A stretch of 64,000 nt of DNA from CAZYVD01 sp964651045 (GTDB taxonomy: Bacteria; Zhuqueibacterota; QNDG01; DSAB01): positions 1 through 64,000 of the forward strand of contig CAZYVD010000003.1 in NCBI GenBank assembly GCA_964651045.1, given 5' to 3'. Of this stretch, positions 27,100-35,830 are shown in pieces (within the stretch, counting starts at the first letter, position 1; each line of letters begins with the position of its first letter). The position numbers were made by a program, and so were the translations under genes. A model generated the notes under the pieces. The model was not told where the DNA came from, ran no database searches, and worked only from the letters and a program-made list of their open reading frames with translations.

Positions 27100-28733
27100 T
27101 GGCTAAAGGAATTTTCAGATTTATTGGTATCGACTGGAATCAGTTTAAGTGTTTGATGAGTGTGAGCATAAAGAATGATTTCAGGCGCCACAGAGGAATG
27201 GCCGGTAGAAGTAGCAAAATCTCTCCTATGGTGTGGTCTATGATATTCTATTCAATGATGAGCATAGCCCTGGCAGCCGGTCTTGCTCCTGTGACCACGA
27301 CATTTCTTTATTCCCTGCTGATACTCTCATACTCAATGGTCATCATGGTGCTTATTGTTATCCTTGAGTTCAGTACCACAATAATAAGTTCTGACGATTC
27401 TGATATACTCGCATATCGGCCGATCAGCTCGAGGACCTACTTTTTTGCACGGCTGGGAAACCTCCTCTTTTATGTTTTCTTGATGACTTCTTCAATATGT
27501 TTTTTCCCATCGATAATCGGTATTACTATCAAAGGCTCGTCATGGCTTTTCCCATTTCTGTTTTTAATAGTGGCAGTAGTTGCAAATGCTGCGGCTGCAT
27601 CCTTTGTAGTATTGATCTATACAACTCTTATGAAAGTCGTTCGTGGCGAAAAATTCAAGGATATTATTGCATATGCTCAGGTATTCTTTACATTTTTTAC
27701 CATTCTCATCTATCAGCTCGTACCAAGGCTCAGCCAGAAATATTTATCGTCAGATTCGGAGATCTCTGGCAAATGGCTCTATGCTACTCCTTCTGCATGG
27801 TTTGCAGGTCTTATTCAATTTTTACTCGGGAGAGATGAGAGTATCTATATTCTGTTGTCAATAATAGCAGCAGTTTCTACTTTCCTGCTCTTTTTTATAT
27901 CATTCAGGCGTATTTCGATGCAGTATGCAGACAGACTATCTGCGCTTCAGGTAAGTTCTGAAAAGAGGGATAGAACATCTAAAATCTTTAAAAAAAGAAA
28001 AAAGAGCATTGCATTCATCTTTTTGAATAGACCAGAGGCAGAGGCGGGATATGAATTATCAATACAGATGTTTAAAAGAGACAGATTAATCAAGATGGGA
28101 GCCTACGCACTCTTCGGTATGCCGCTTGCATTTATTTTAATCACAATGATGGACAGGGGGTTGGAGGACCCCTTTGCTGGATGGTTCAGTTCTCCCACCT
28201 CATATCTGGGAGTGTTTTTTATATTTTTTATGATATACTCTTTTTTAACGCTTATCCGTTATGCTACCGACTGGGAGGCATCGTGGATATTTAGAGTAGC
28301 ACCTATAACAAGTCCGGGATTGATATACAGGGGCATAAAGTTAATGATTTTTTCCAGGTTTGTGATTCCATTTTTCGTGGTCTTGGGAGTGATCTATTCT
28401 ACCCAGATTCCCCTTATGCATGCACTCAGGCATATGTTAACAGTTGCTGTCTTCGGACTGATCTTTTTATCTTTTACATCCCTCTTTATAAAAGAATATC
28501 CATTTTCGAGAAAAAGAGAAAGGGGAGAGAGGTCTCAGAGGCTTGCAGTAATGTTTTTCTCTTTCCCCTTCTTTATTCTCCTCATTTTTGTACAGCGGTT
28601 CATTTATGGTAACTTCCTGGGCTGGCTGATTATGCTAACCGCCATGTTTGTTCTTTTTATAATCTTGGAGACACTCTCTGTAAAAGTGATAGATAGAAGA
28701 ATAAAGAGTCATCTCCTTTCCAGATCATTTTGA
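27096..28733 (+). CDS. ABC transporter permease, ABC-2-like
   Basis: A 545-residue membrane protein with about a dozen hydrophobic helices in two blocks (residues about 45-260 and 330-535) separated by a basic cytoplasmic loop (KRDRTSKIFKKRKKS). The N-terminus is soluble and basic. It resembles the large permeases paired with NatA-type ATPases, but no substrate can be assigned. Cotranscribed with the ATPase gene. Its 3' end overlaps the stop of the convergent ferritin-like gene by 9 bp, leaving no room for a terminator between the two operons. Confidence 0.8.
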   Translation: MMAKGIFRFIGIDWNQFKCLMSVSIKNDFRRHRGMAGRSSKISPMVWSMIFYSMMSIALAAGLAPVTTTFLYSLLILSYSMVIMVLIVILEFSTTIISSDDSDILAYRPISSRTYFFARLGNLLFYVFLMTSSICFFPSIIGITIKGSSWLFPFLFLIVAVVANAAAASFVVLIYTTLMKVVRGEKFKDIIAYAQVFFTFFTILIYQLVPRLSQKYLSSDSEISGKWLYATPSAWFAGLIQFLLGRDESIYILLSIIAAVSTFLLFFISFRRISMQYADRLSALQVSSEKRDRTSKIFKKRKKSIAFIFLNRPEAEAGYELSIQMFKRDRLIKMGAYALFGMPLAFILITMMDRGLEDPFAGWFSSPTSYLGVFFIFFMIYSFLTLIRYATDWEASWIFRVAPITSPGLIYRGIKLMIFSRFVIPFFVVLGVIYSTQIPLMHALRHMLTVAVFGLIFLSFTSLFIKEYPFSRKRERGERSQRLAVMFFSFPFFILLIFVQRFIYGNFLGWLIMLTAMFVLFIILETLSVKVIDRRIKSHLLSRSF

Positions 28734-29234
28734 CGCTATTGTAACCATTTCGTATTGAAAATATTCTCTTACAGGATACTCTTCATCTTTAAGACAGAAC
28801 TGATGTTCTCCCTTGAGGATTGAATAGTGGCCATGCTCAGCATTTGAGAGGTATTGAAAGATATCCATGACTGCCCTGTTTTCTATCTCTTCCGAGAAAC
28901 CATCATAGAACTCCTCATATGTTTTTTCTGCATCGAGTGCTATTTCTAGCAGGTCTGCTGCCGAGCTTTCTTCTTGTAATGATATTGATATTTTTGGAAA
29001 CAGGGATTTTTCTGTTTTAGAGACCTTTGTGTCTGGAAACATCTTCTGAATCATTGCCTGTAGTATTTGTTGATGTATCTTTTCTTCTTTTATTAAAAAC
29101 GATAGTTTTTCTTTAAAAATAAAATTGTTAACGATTTCTTTTGCCTTCTTGTACAGCTTCCAAAGTTCGATTTCAGATTTAAGTGCAATATGAAGTGCTT
29201 CTTCCAGTGTTATCGTGCTGATGTCTAAAGCCAT
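28725..29234 (-). CDS. Ferritin-like diiron protein (rubrerythrin domain without rubredoxin)
   Basis: A 169-residue four-helix protein. Both halves carry the diiron ligands: E in ALKSEIELWKLYKKA and ExxH in LIKEEKIHQQIL; E in ALDAEKTYEEFYDGF and ExxH in LSNAEHGHYSIL. There is no rubredoxin domain and no CxxC. Such proteins usually reduce peroxide or handle iron. I chose ATG at 29234, right after the endonuclease IV stop, with GGAGGA inside that gene's last codons; an in-frame TTG at 29252 precedes the ribosome site. It is the last gene of the PerR-headed run. Confidence 0.85.
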   Translation of the reverse strand: MALDISTITLEEALHIALKSEIELWKLYKKAKEIVNNFIFKEKLSFLIKEEKIHQQILQAMIQKMFPDTKVSKTEKSLFPKISISLQEESSAADLLEIALDAEKTYEEFYDGFSEEIENRAVMDIFQYLSNAEHGHYSILKGEHQFCLKDEEYPVREYFQYEMVTIASK

Positions 29235-29235
29235 T

Positions 29236-30099
29236 TTATTTTCCTCCAACATTTTTTGGTATTCGAAACGATTTTAAAAGTGAAAGATTGACTTTATACA
29301 TTTCATCACCACCAGGAGTTTCGAGAATCATGGCATGGTTTGAAAATCTTTTATCATTGACCAACATGCGAAACGGTTCCTCTCCCATCAATCCCTTTCC
29401 TATGTTTTCATGTCTGTCCACGTGACTCCCTATTTCGGTCTTGGAGTCATTGAGGTGAAAAACCCTGAGCCGTTCGAGACCGATAATTCTATCGAACTCT
29501 TCAAATGTCTTCTTATATGACTGCTCTGTTCTGATGTCGTAGCCAGCCTCAAAGGCATGGGCAGTATCAAAACACACACCCATTCTTTTCTTGTTTTCCA
29601 CATTTGAAATGATCTCTGCAATCTGTTCGAATCTGTAACCGAGATTGTCTCCCTGTCCTGCAGTTGTTTCAACAAGAAGCATTACACTGCCATTGTGCTG
29701 TTTATCGATGGCCCTGTTCAGGCTATCTGCAATCAGGCCGATGCCGGCCTCTTCTCCGCTTTTCAGGTGAGAGCCTGGGTGAAAAACAAGATATGGAATA
29801 TTTAACTGATCTGCCCTTATCATCTCATCAATAAACGAATCGATGGATTTCTGCCTGCTCTCCCGGTCGGGATGGGCAAGGTTTATCAGGTATGAGTCGT
29901 GGATAACGACCTGTTTTAGTGGAGATTTCTCTATATTTTCTCTAAATTCTCTGATTGATTTCTCAGACAGTGGTGCAGATTTCCACTGCCTCTGATTCTT
30001 GCTGAATATCTGTACTGCCTCGCATCCCAGCTCTACTCCCCTTGAGATCGAGTTTTCGACTCCCCCACTTATTGAAACATGTGCGCCAAGGAAAGCCAT
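29236..30099 (-). CDS. nfo: Endonuclease IV (AP endonuclease family 2)
   Basis: A 287-residue deoxyribonuclease of the xylose-isomerase-like TIM-barrel family that cuts at abasic sites and oxidised bases. The start LGAHVSISGGVENSI is typical, and the zinc ligands lie in HDSYLINLA, YLVFHPGSH, LLVETTAGQG, GVCFDTAHAFEAGYDI, HLNDSK and HVDRHENIG. Length normal. In this run it supplies repair of oxidative DNA damage. Confidence 0.96.
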   Translation of the reverse strand: MAFLGAHVSISGGVENSISRGVELGCEAVQIFSKNQRQWKSAPLSEKSIREFRENIEKSPLKQVVIHDSYLINLAHPDRESRQKSIDSFIDEMIRADQLNIPYLVFHPGSHLKSGEEAGIGLIADSLNRAIDKQHNGSVMLLVETTAGQGDNLGYRFEQIAEIISNVENKKRMGVCFDTAHAFEAGYDIRTEQSYKKTFEEFDRIIGLERLRVFHLNDSKTEIGSHVDRHENIGKGLMGEEPFRMLVNDKRFSNHAMILETPGGDEMYKVNLSLLKSFRIPKNVGGK

Positions 30100-30109
30100 T
30101 TTTAACAGT

Positions 30110-30721
30110 CTAATTTTTTTGATAATATTTATTTATGTATTTGTTCATCAGTGCCTTGACCTCATCCTTGCATTCACCACACACGGTTGAGACCTTGGTC
30201 CTCTCCTGTAGAGTAACAAAATCTCTGACCCCTTCAAGCACTGCTTCCTCAATGTCATGGTCTGTAATATTCATACACTTGCATATGACCTTTTCTTCCC
30301 TTTTATGAACCTTCTCCTCCATTCCGTTGCGCCTGTAATAGTCATCGATTGCTGCCCTGAGTGCTCTGTCCCCTAGAACTGAACAGTGTATCTTTCTGTC
30401 TGGCAATCCTCCGAGCTCTTTGAGAATATCTTTTGGAGAAATCTTATAGGCATCTTCCAGCTTCATGCCCTTTACCATCTCAGAGAGTATGGATGTACTT
30501 GCTATTGCACTTGCACAACCGTAAGTCTTCCATTTGCAGTCTGTTATTATGCCCTTCTCTTTATCGACCTTTATCACAAAGAGCATCTCGTCACCGCATT
30601 TTATATTTCCAGTAAGGCCCCTTCCATCATAGTCATAACTCTCTATGTCATCGAGCACGTTTCTAGGATTGATGAAATGGTCTTTTACTTTTTCACTGTA
30701 TACCCAATTTGACTCATCCAT
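30110..30721 (-). CDS. NifU/IscU-type Fe-S scaffold with C-terminal [2Fe-2S] (BFD-like) domain
   Basis: A 203-residue modular scaffold. The N-terminal IscU domain has VKDHFINPRNV, GNIKCGDEM, YGCASAIAST and KIHCSVLGD, giving the three scaffold cysteines. The C-terminal part has CKCMNITDHDIEEAV and VCGECKDEVKAL, the four-Cys pattern of the bacterioferritin-associated ferredoxin/NifU central domain. The third Nfu domain of full NifU is missing here; a stand-alone Nfu is encoded at 11697. It follows the cysteine desulfurase by 4 bp, forming the assembly pair. Confidence 0.95.
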   Translation of the reverse strand: MDESNWVYSEKVKDHFINPRNVLDDIESYDYDGRGLTGNIKCGDEMLFVIKVDKEKGIITDCKWKTYGCASAIASTSILSEMVKGMKLEDAYKISPKDILKELGGLPDRKIHCSVLGDRALRAAIDDYYRRNGMEEKVHKREEKVICKCMNITDHDIEEAVLEGVRDFVTLQERTKVSTVCGECKDEVKALMNKYINKYYQKN

Positions 30722-30725
30722 TTTA

Positions 30726-31913
30726 TTATCTCACTCCCTTGGTAAATGTCGACATTTTTCTGAGTTTAGTGATTACTCTCTTGAATGCTTCTATAGTGTA
30801 CTCAATCTGTTCTTTTGTAGTTTCTCTTCCCATGCTGATCCGTATCGAGCCGTGGGCAAATTCTTTTGGAATTCCTGTTGCCATTATTACATGAGAAGGG
30901 TCGAGTGAACCAGAGGAGCATGCAGAGCCAGTGGAAACTGCTATCCCCTCCATGTCTAAATAGAGCAGTATTGCTTCTCCTTCGACTCCCTCAAAAGAGA
31001 CATTGAGTGTTCCAGGGATGGAGTTATCGGGATCGCCTATGAATCTGACATCCGATATTGAGTCCTTTATGCCCTGGCGAAGAAGCGATTTTAATTTTAG
31101 TAGTCTTTCTGCCTCTTTTTCCATCTCCTTCTCTCTCATCTCCACAGCCTTCCCAAATCCAACTATTCCCAGTGTGTTTTCTGTTCCTGCTCTTCTTCCC
31201 TTTTCCTGATGTCCGCCGCGTATCATGGGGCAGAATGGTGTGCCCTTTCTGACATAGAGTGCGCCCACTCCCTTTGGGCCGTATATCTTATGAGCCGACA
31301 TTGAGAGAAAATCGACATCCAGATCGACCACATCCACCGGTATTTTGCCCACTGCCTGTACTGCATCTGTGTGCATGAGGGCGTTATATTTGTGAACAAT
31401 CCTTGAGATTTCCTTTATGTTTTGTATGGTTCCGATTTCGTTGTTTGCCATCATTACAGATACGAGAAGAGTCCTTTCTGACAACAGATCACGAAGCTGA
31501 TCGATATTTATTCTGCCCTCTCTATCTACATCCAGATAGAATACTTTTGCAGATTTATCTGCAAGACATTTTGCAGTCTCGATTATGCATGGATGCTCTA
31601 TCTTTGTTGTTATGACCTCAGGCTTTCCGAACTCCGGTATGCTGCAGCCTCTCAGGGGGCATGTTGTTAAAGACAGGACTGTGTTGTTTGCCTCTGACCC
31701 ACTTCCAACAAACACGATCTCATCTGGTGAGGCACCGATGAATGTAGCTATTTTTCTCCTCGACTGTTCCACATATTTTCTTGCCCTCCTGCCGAACGAA
31801 TGCATGCTGGATGGATTGCCGAAAATCTCCATTGCTTCGATCATTGCCTTTTTAACTTCAGGATGAATTGGAGTTGTTGCATTGTTATCGAGATAGATCT
31901 GTTTTTTAGACAT
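30726..31913 (-). CDS. nifS: Cysteine desulfurase, NifS/IscS type
   Basis: A PLP enzyme that removes sulfur from cysteine for Fe-S assembly. It starts IYLDNNATTPIHPEV, carries the PLP lysine in MSAHKIYGPKGVGALYV and the active Cys loop in STGSACSSGSLDPSHV. The ATG at 31913 has a GAGG site 7 bp upstream; an ATG at 31952 overlaps the upstream gene and adds 13 atypical residues. The compact Cys loop is the group I (NifS/IscS) type. Paired with the NifU-like scaffold downstream. Confidence 0.95.
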   Translation of the reverse strand: MSKKQIYLDNNATTPIHPEVKKAMIEAMEIFGNPSSMHSFGRRARKYVEQSRRKIATFIGASPDEIVFVGSGSEANNTVLSLTTCPLRGCSIPEFGKPEVITTKIEHPCIIETAKCLADKSAKVFYLDVDREGRINIDQLRDLLSERTLLVSVMMANNEIGTIQNIKEISRIVHKYNALMHTDAVQAVGKIPVDVVDLDVDFLSMSAHKIYGPKGVGALYVRKGTPFCPMIRGGHQEKGRRAGTENTLGIVGFGKAVEMREKEMEKEAERLLKLKSLLRQGIKDSISDVRFIGDPDNSIPGTLNVSFEGVEGEAILLYLDMEGIAVSTGSACSSGSLDPSHVIMATGIPKEFAHGSIRISMGRETTKEQIEYTIEAFKRVITKLRKMSTFTKGVR

Positions 31914-31948
31914 GGCTTTTCCTCTGCTGTTCAACTGTTTTCTTTTTG

Positions 31949-32419
31949 TCATAGGAGTTTTAAAAGACGATGTATGTGACTTCTTTCTTCTTCAATAATC
32001 TTTTGTATTACTTCATGATCCTCTGGCCTTGTTGAATTTAACATCTCGCTAAAAAAGAGAATTGTATTTTTTTCAAATGTGATTGCCCTCTCAACAATAT
32101 CCCTAATGCTACCCGTATCTATCAATTCTGACATGTTCTCTTTATCTGATGGAAAAACGCTCCTGTCTACCAGCGAGTTGAAATACAATATCATCTCTCG
32201 GTCGTCATATATTCCAGTGTCGGGTTCTTTATCGAGTGTTTTCATCATCGACCTGAAAGTCTTTTCATGCTTCAGTTCTTCATCGGCCAGAAATTTAAAT
32301 GTTTCCTGGAGCTGCTCATCCTTTACATCGCTGTGGAGTTCTTCATAAAACTTCCTGCCATTTATTTCAAGCTCTACAGCGATCTGAAGAATCTCGCTTC
32401 CTGCATATTTGGTGGTCAT
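31949..32419 (-). CDS. Ferritin-like diiron protein
   Basis: A 156-residue protein with two helix pairs. Ligand set: E in AVELEINGRKFYEEL, ExxH in LADEELKHEKTF, E in AITFEKNTILFFSEML, ExxH in IEEERSHIHRLL. No CxxC. It is closely similar in layout to the product of 35334 (FEKxTLLFFxxI, IIxEExxHIxRL), so the two are probably paralogues. A GAGG ribosome site precedes the ATG. Probable peroxide reductase or iron handling. Confidence 0.85.
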   Translation of the reverse strand: MTTKYAGSEILQIAVELEINGRKFYEELHSDVKDEQLQETFKFLADEELKHEKTFRSMMKTLDKEPDTGIYDDREMILYFNSLVDRSVFPSDKENMSELIDTGSIRDIVERAITFEKNTILFFSEMLNSTRPEDHEVIQKIIEEERSHIHRLLKLL

Positions 32420-32460
32420 TGGGCATACCTCACAGAGTTGTTATTTGTTTAATTTGACCC

Positions 32461-32928
32461 TTAATTATCCTTTAAAACAAAGTCATCATACTCTTTCTCT
32501 AATCGATTCTTGTGTTTAAGCTCCTCCTGGACAAGCATCTGGAAGAGTCTTTTTATGTTCTCATCCTCGGTGCCCTGCAAGAGATTGGTGTAAAGGTTAT
32601 GCGAGGCCTCTTCTCTTTTCATTGCGAGGATGAGAAGCTCGTTATAACTCATCGATGGATCAAATTTCATGTCCACAAGATAATCGCCTATTTTAAGGTC
32701 TGGTGTGTTTTTGATTTTTACTGAATCTAACTTTTCTTGCTTGAAATTTTCAAGCATTTTTACATGTCTTTTTTCTTCGTCGGCCATTTCAAGGAAGGCC
32801 TTTTTCATGCCAGAACGTGTGGTTAGCTTGCTGCACTGTGTGTAAAAATCCACGGCTTCTCTCTCTTTCTCAATTGCAAACTCTATACTCTTCTTTAGGC
32901 TGTCGATGTCCACTGTCTCTTTTTTCAA
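32461..32928 (-). CDS. Ferritin-like diiron protein
   Basis: A 155-residue four-helix protein with ligands E in AIEKEREAVDFYTQC, ExxH in MADEEKRHVKML, E in AMKREEASHNLYTNL and ExxH in LVQEELKHKNRL. No rubredoxin domain. The first codon is TTG at 32928 with no clear ribosome site; a GTG at 32913 (giving MDIDSLKKSIEF) is an alternative start. Function as for its neighbours is inferred from the ligand pattern. Confidence 0.83.
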   Translation of the reverse strand: MKKETVDIDSLKKSIEFAIEKEREAVDFYTQCSKLTTRSGMKKAFLEMADEEKRHVKMLENFKQEKLDSVKIKNTPDLKIGDYLVDMKFDPSMSYNELLILAMKREEASHNLYTNLLQGTEDENIKRLFQMLVQEELKHKNRLEKEYDDFVLKDN

Positions 32929-32967
32929 TATTTGTAAATCAGGTTCATCGATTTGTTTAGTAATAAA

Positions 32968-33486
32968 TCACTGCTCCTCACTCTGTGCTGGCGGAGTATA
33001 GACTCGCGATGCAAGTTCTTTATCTATCATAAACAGACCATTCCCTTGGTTGCCTGCCAGTTTCAATTTGTCCAGTATCTCACTTACATTGGATTCCTCT
33101 TCTACCTGTTCTGTCACAAACCACTGAAGAAAGGCCTGTGTAGCATAGTCTTTTTCTTCTACTGCCGTTTCGATTAGTTTATTAATCAATCCGGTTACCA
33201 TCTTTTCGTGAGAGAGGGTTTTTTCAACAATCTCTAAAACATCTCCAAACTCTGTCGGCGGCTGATCGATTGCCTTTAGTTTTATCACTGCTCCCTGGTC
33301 CTGAAGGTATCGGTATATTTTCATTGCATGGTCCATCTCTTCCTGAAACTGCACAAAATACCAGTTAGCAAATCCCTTTAATCCTTTGTGATCTGTATAT
33401 GCAGACATCGATAGATAGAGGTATGCAGAATAGATCTCTTTGTTTATCTGTTCATTCAGGCTGTCTGCCATTTTTTTTGTAATCAT
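32968..33486 (-). CDS. ftn: Ferritin
   Basis: A non-haem ferritin subunit of about 172 residues that would form a 24-mer storing iron. Start MITKKMADSLNEQINKEIYSAYLYLSM, ferroxidase residues in QFQEEMDHAMKIY, and the second half VEEKDYATQAFLQWFVTEQVEEES. A GAGGAG site lies before the ATG at 33486; a GTG at 33501 sits on that site. The C-terminus is extended and acidic. Placed among peroxide- and oxygen-reducing enzymes, where storing iron limits Fenton chemistry. Confidence 0.95.
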   Translation of the reverse strand: MITKKMADSLNEQINKEIYSAYLYLSMSAYTDHKGLKGFANWYFVQFQEEMDHAMKIYRYLQDQGAVIKLKAIDQPPTEFGDVLEIVEKTLSHEKMVTGLINKLIETAVEEKDYATQAFLQWFVTEQVEEESNVSEILDKLKLAGNQGNGLFMIDKELASRVYTPPAQSEEQ

Positions 33487-33507
33487 TTCTGCACTCCTCA
33501 CTTTTTG

Positions 33508-33912
33508 TTAATCAAGCAGTCTCTTCTCTCCTTTTAGTGACTGGATTTCGGTTATGTTCTGTGAAGCCTCGAGACATCCAAGGTAGTTGCCATCCTGGTC
33601 TCTGAGGGCGTAGTATTCAATCAATATCTTTTGAGGTCTTTCTGATGATTCGATCCTTTTATCGATCCAGAATCTTGCCCTGTCCCGTTTGCCTGCCTTC
33701 ATCTCACTTAGGATTTTTTCTACCTTCTCGATGCTTCTCTGAGGATGACATTTTCGAACATTCTTCCCAACCACGCCTTTAGGACGCTTGAATATTCTTG
33801 TTTCGTGTTTGTTCCATCCGATCACATTATCATCTCTATCCACAACAGAAAAGTCTATTGGTATTGTCTCCAGTATTGCCTCTATCATTTTGTTGTCAAA
33901 ATTTCCAATCAT
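33508..33912 (-). CDS. Single PAS-domain protein (DUF438-type PAS)
   Basis: A 134-residue stand-alone PAS domain. The segments IPIDFSVVDRDDNVIGWNKHE, GVVGKNVRKCHPQRSIEKVEKIL and the last strand LRDQDGNYLGCLEASQNIT match the PAS found at the C-terminus of DUF438 proteins. The conserved CHP with nearby His suggests that it may bind haem or another cofactor, which is unproven. No output domain is attached, so it would need a partner. It overlaps the flavodiiron gene by 4 bp (ATGA), so the two are translationally coupled, and a sensory or electron-transfer link is plausible. Confidence 0.85.
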   Translation of the reverse strand: MIGNFDNKMIEAILETIPIDFSVVDRDDNVIGWNKHETRIFKRPKGVVGKNVRKCHPQRSIEKVEKILSEMKAGKRDRARFWIDKRIESSERPQKILIEYYALRDQDGNYLGCLEASQNITEIQSLKGEKRLLD

Positions 33913-35117
33913 TTTTGAACTCTCCCTTTAATTTTTTCTGCGAAATTTCTTCCAAGGGCTTCGCCCTTTCTCAATAGATCCTGTGTTGGGCCTCCCTTGA
34001 ACTCGATTGAATCAAGAACATTCCAGTCGAGATTTTCTATTATCTTTTTCATCTCTTTTAATGCACCTCCACTCCAGCCGAAACTCCCAAAATATACAGC
34101 CGTTTTGTTTCGTATGTGTTTAAGTGCTGCCATCTGAAGTACAGATGCCACTGGGGGAAAGAGCTTTCCTTCGTAGGTTGGGCCACCTACAATAATACCA
34201 GATTTTGTCCACAGAGATGGGAGTATGTGGCTGACGTTCGTTCTTGTAACATCAAATATCTCAGGCTCAACACCTGCTTTGGCGGCCCCCTGTGCCACTG
34301 CATTCATGAGTGCTTCTGTATTGCCATACATTGAGCCGAAGATCAGGGTTATTCCAGGATCGCTCTTACCCGATTGACATTCTGCCCACCTTTTATATAA
34401 CTCTACAATCCTCCCAGGGTTTTTTCTCCATATCAGTCCATGTGAAGGCGCAATGATTTTAATCTCAAGCTCCCTTAATCTTTCTATGGCCTTGAGTACT
34501 GGACCACTAAAGGTTGCAACGATGTTGGAGTAGTACCGGAGAGCCTCCCTTTCAAAAAGAGCTAAATTTTTACATTCATCTTCAAAGATTGTTCCGCTGA
34601 AGGCCCCATAACCACCGAATGCATCGCAAGAGAAGAGAATTTTTTCTGTGGTTTCATATGTAACCATGGTCTCTGGCCAGTGGATAAATGGAGTTTGAAA
34701 AAACTGCAGCTTCTTTCGACCCAATGATAGGATATCTCCATCTGCTACAACCTGAACATTGCTGTCTATTCCATAGTACTGACTCATCATTTTTTTCATT
34801 TTTTCTGTACCCAGAATAGTTGCATTTGGAACAATCCTTTTAATTGTAGGAATGATGCCAGTATGATCAGGCTCCATATGATTTATTATGATGTAGTCGA
34901 TATCAGACAGAGATATCAACTCATCGACCTTGCTGAAAAATTCTTCTGACTTTGTGCTGCCAACAAGGTCTATTAAGGCCTTTTTTTCATCCATAATTAG
35001 ATAGCAGTTATATGTAACTCCAAATTCATCTATTGGCCAAATACCTTCAAAAAGCTCTGTTTTTCTGTCGTTTACTCCAATCCAGTAAACATCCGGTCTT
35101 ATTTTGATTGTACTCAT
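33909..35117 (-). CDS. fprA: A-type flavodiiron protein (FprA), O2/NO reductase
   Basis: A 402-residue two-domain enzyme. The beta-lactamase-like diiron domain has INHMEPDHTG and later ligands in FIHWPETMV, FSCDAFGGYG and PSHGLIW. The flavodoxin domain has LIFGSMYGNTEALM and VGGPTYEGKLFP for FMN. It reduces oxygen to water, or NO to N2O, with electrons from rubredoxin, which is encoded 34 bp upstream. A GAGGA site precedes the ATG. A core anaerobe defence enzyme. Confidence 0.96.
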   Translation of the reverse strand: MSTIKIRPDVYWIGVNDRKTELFEGIWPIDEFGVTYNCYLIMDEKKALIDLVGSTKSEEFFSKVDELISLSDIDYIIINHMEPDHTGIIPTIKRIVPNATILGTEKMKKMMSQYYGIDSNVQVVADGDILSLGRKKLQFFQTPFIHWPETMVTYETTEKILFSCDAFGGYGAFSGTIFEDECKNLALFEREALRYYSNIVATFSGPVLKAIERLRELEIKIIAPSHGLIWRKNPGRIVELYKRWAECQSGKSDPGITLIFGSMYGNTEALMNAVAQGAAKAGVEPEIFDVTRTNVSHILPSLWTKSGIIVGGPTYEGKLFPPVASVLQMAALKHIRNKTAVYFGSFGWSGGALKEMKKIIENLDWNVLDSIEFKGGPTQDLLRKGEALGRNFAEKIKGRVQK

Positions 35118-35151
35118 TCAGTCCTCTATTTAAAAAATCTTCTATCCTCGA

Positions 35152-35310
35152 TTACATCTTTGAGAACATCTCTTTTCCTGCACCACATTCCGGGCAGACC
35201 CAGTCGTCTGGAAGATCCTCGAACGACGTTCCAGAATTTATTCCATTATCAGGATCTCCCTTTGCTGGATCATATATCCATCCGCATACGTCGCAAATCC
35301 ATTTCCCCAT
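35152..35310 (-). CDS. Rubredoxin
   Basis: A 52-residue protein read from ATG at 35310 to TAA at 35152-35154. The two iron-binding CxxC knuckles are WICDVCGWIYDP and WVCPECGAGKEMF, with the usual GTSFEDLPDDW between them. A GGAGG site lies 6 bp before the ATG. It lies just upstream of the flavodiiron gene in the same direction and is its expected electron donor, and could also serve the ferritin-like proteins that lack their own rubredoxin domain. Easily missed because of its size. Confidence 0.97.
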   Translation of the reverse strand: MGKWICDVCGWIYDPAKGDPDNGINSGTSFEDLPDDWVCPECGAGKEMFSKM

Positions 35311-35333
35311 TTCATGCCTCCTTGGTATTTAAT

Positions 35334-35813
35334 TTAAAGTGTTCTTTTTATTTCTGCAAGTCTATAAATGTGTTTCTTCTCCTCGCCAATTATCCGCTCT
35401 ACAACATCTCTATTCACATCTTTAACGATCTCTTTAATCTGGTAGAAAAAAAGTAGTGTATCTTTTTCAAATTTAATTGCAAAATCTACCGCCTCCTTTT
35501 CTTCATCGACACTTGATGAAAGATTGATATTCTTGTCCGCGCCTATAAAGAGGCTCGAGTCTATCATTGCCTCAATGTAGAGCTCGACATCTTTCCAGTC
35601 CACAGGAAGGCCCTGGCTGCTTTCTGCTATGGCATCTGTCAATCCTGAGTAGATCTCTTTGTGTTTGAGTTCTTCTTTCGCAAGATAGTCGAACAGGGAT
35701 TTAAGCTCTTTTGTTTTGGCCTCATCTCTTGCCTGAGAGTAGAGTTTATATCCCGCATCCTCTGTTTTTATGGCCATTTTTATTATCTCTTCTCCTGAGA
35801 ATACAGTACTCAT
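35334..35813 (-). CDS. Ferritin-like diiron protein
   Basis: A 159-residue protein with ligands E in AIKTEDAGYKLYSQA, ExxH in LAKEELKHKEIY, E in AIKFEKDTLLFFYQI and ExxH in IIGEEKKHIYRL. It is a probable paralogue of the 31949 product. Good ribosome site (GAGG) before the ATG. No rubredoxin domain, but rubredoxin is encoded immediately downstream after 23 bp. Probably a peroxide reductase or iron sensor. Confidence 0.85.
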   Translation of the reverse strand: MSTVFSGEEIIKMAIKTEDAGYKLYSQARDEAKTKELKSLFDYLAKEELKHKEIYSGLTDAIAESSQGLPVDWKDVELYIEAMIDSSLFIGADKNINLSSSVDEEKEAVDFAIKFEKDTLLFFYQIKEIVKDVNRDVVERIIGEEKKHIYRLAEIKRTL

Positions 35814-35830
35814 TTTTTCCTCATGTTTTG

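Noticed and set aside
35108..35456. Plus-strand frames opposite the rubredoxin region
   Set aside because: The minus strand encodes a complete rubredoxin with both CxxC knuckles and a ribosome site; the plus-strand frames have no family features.
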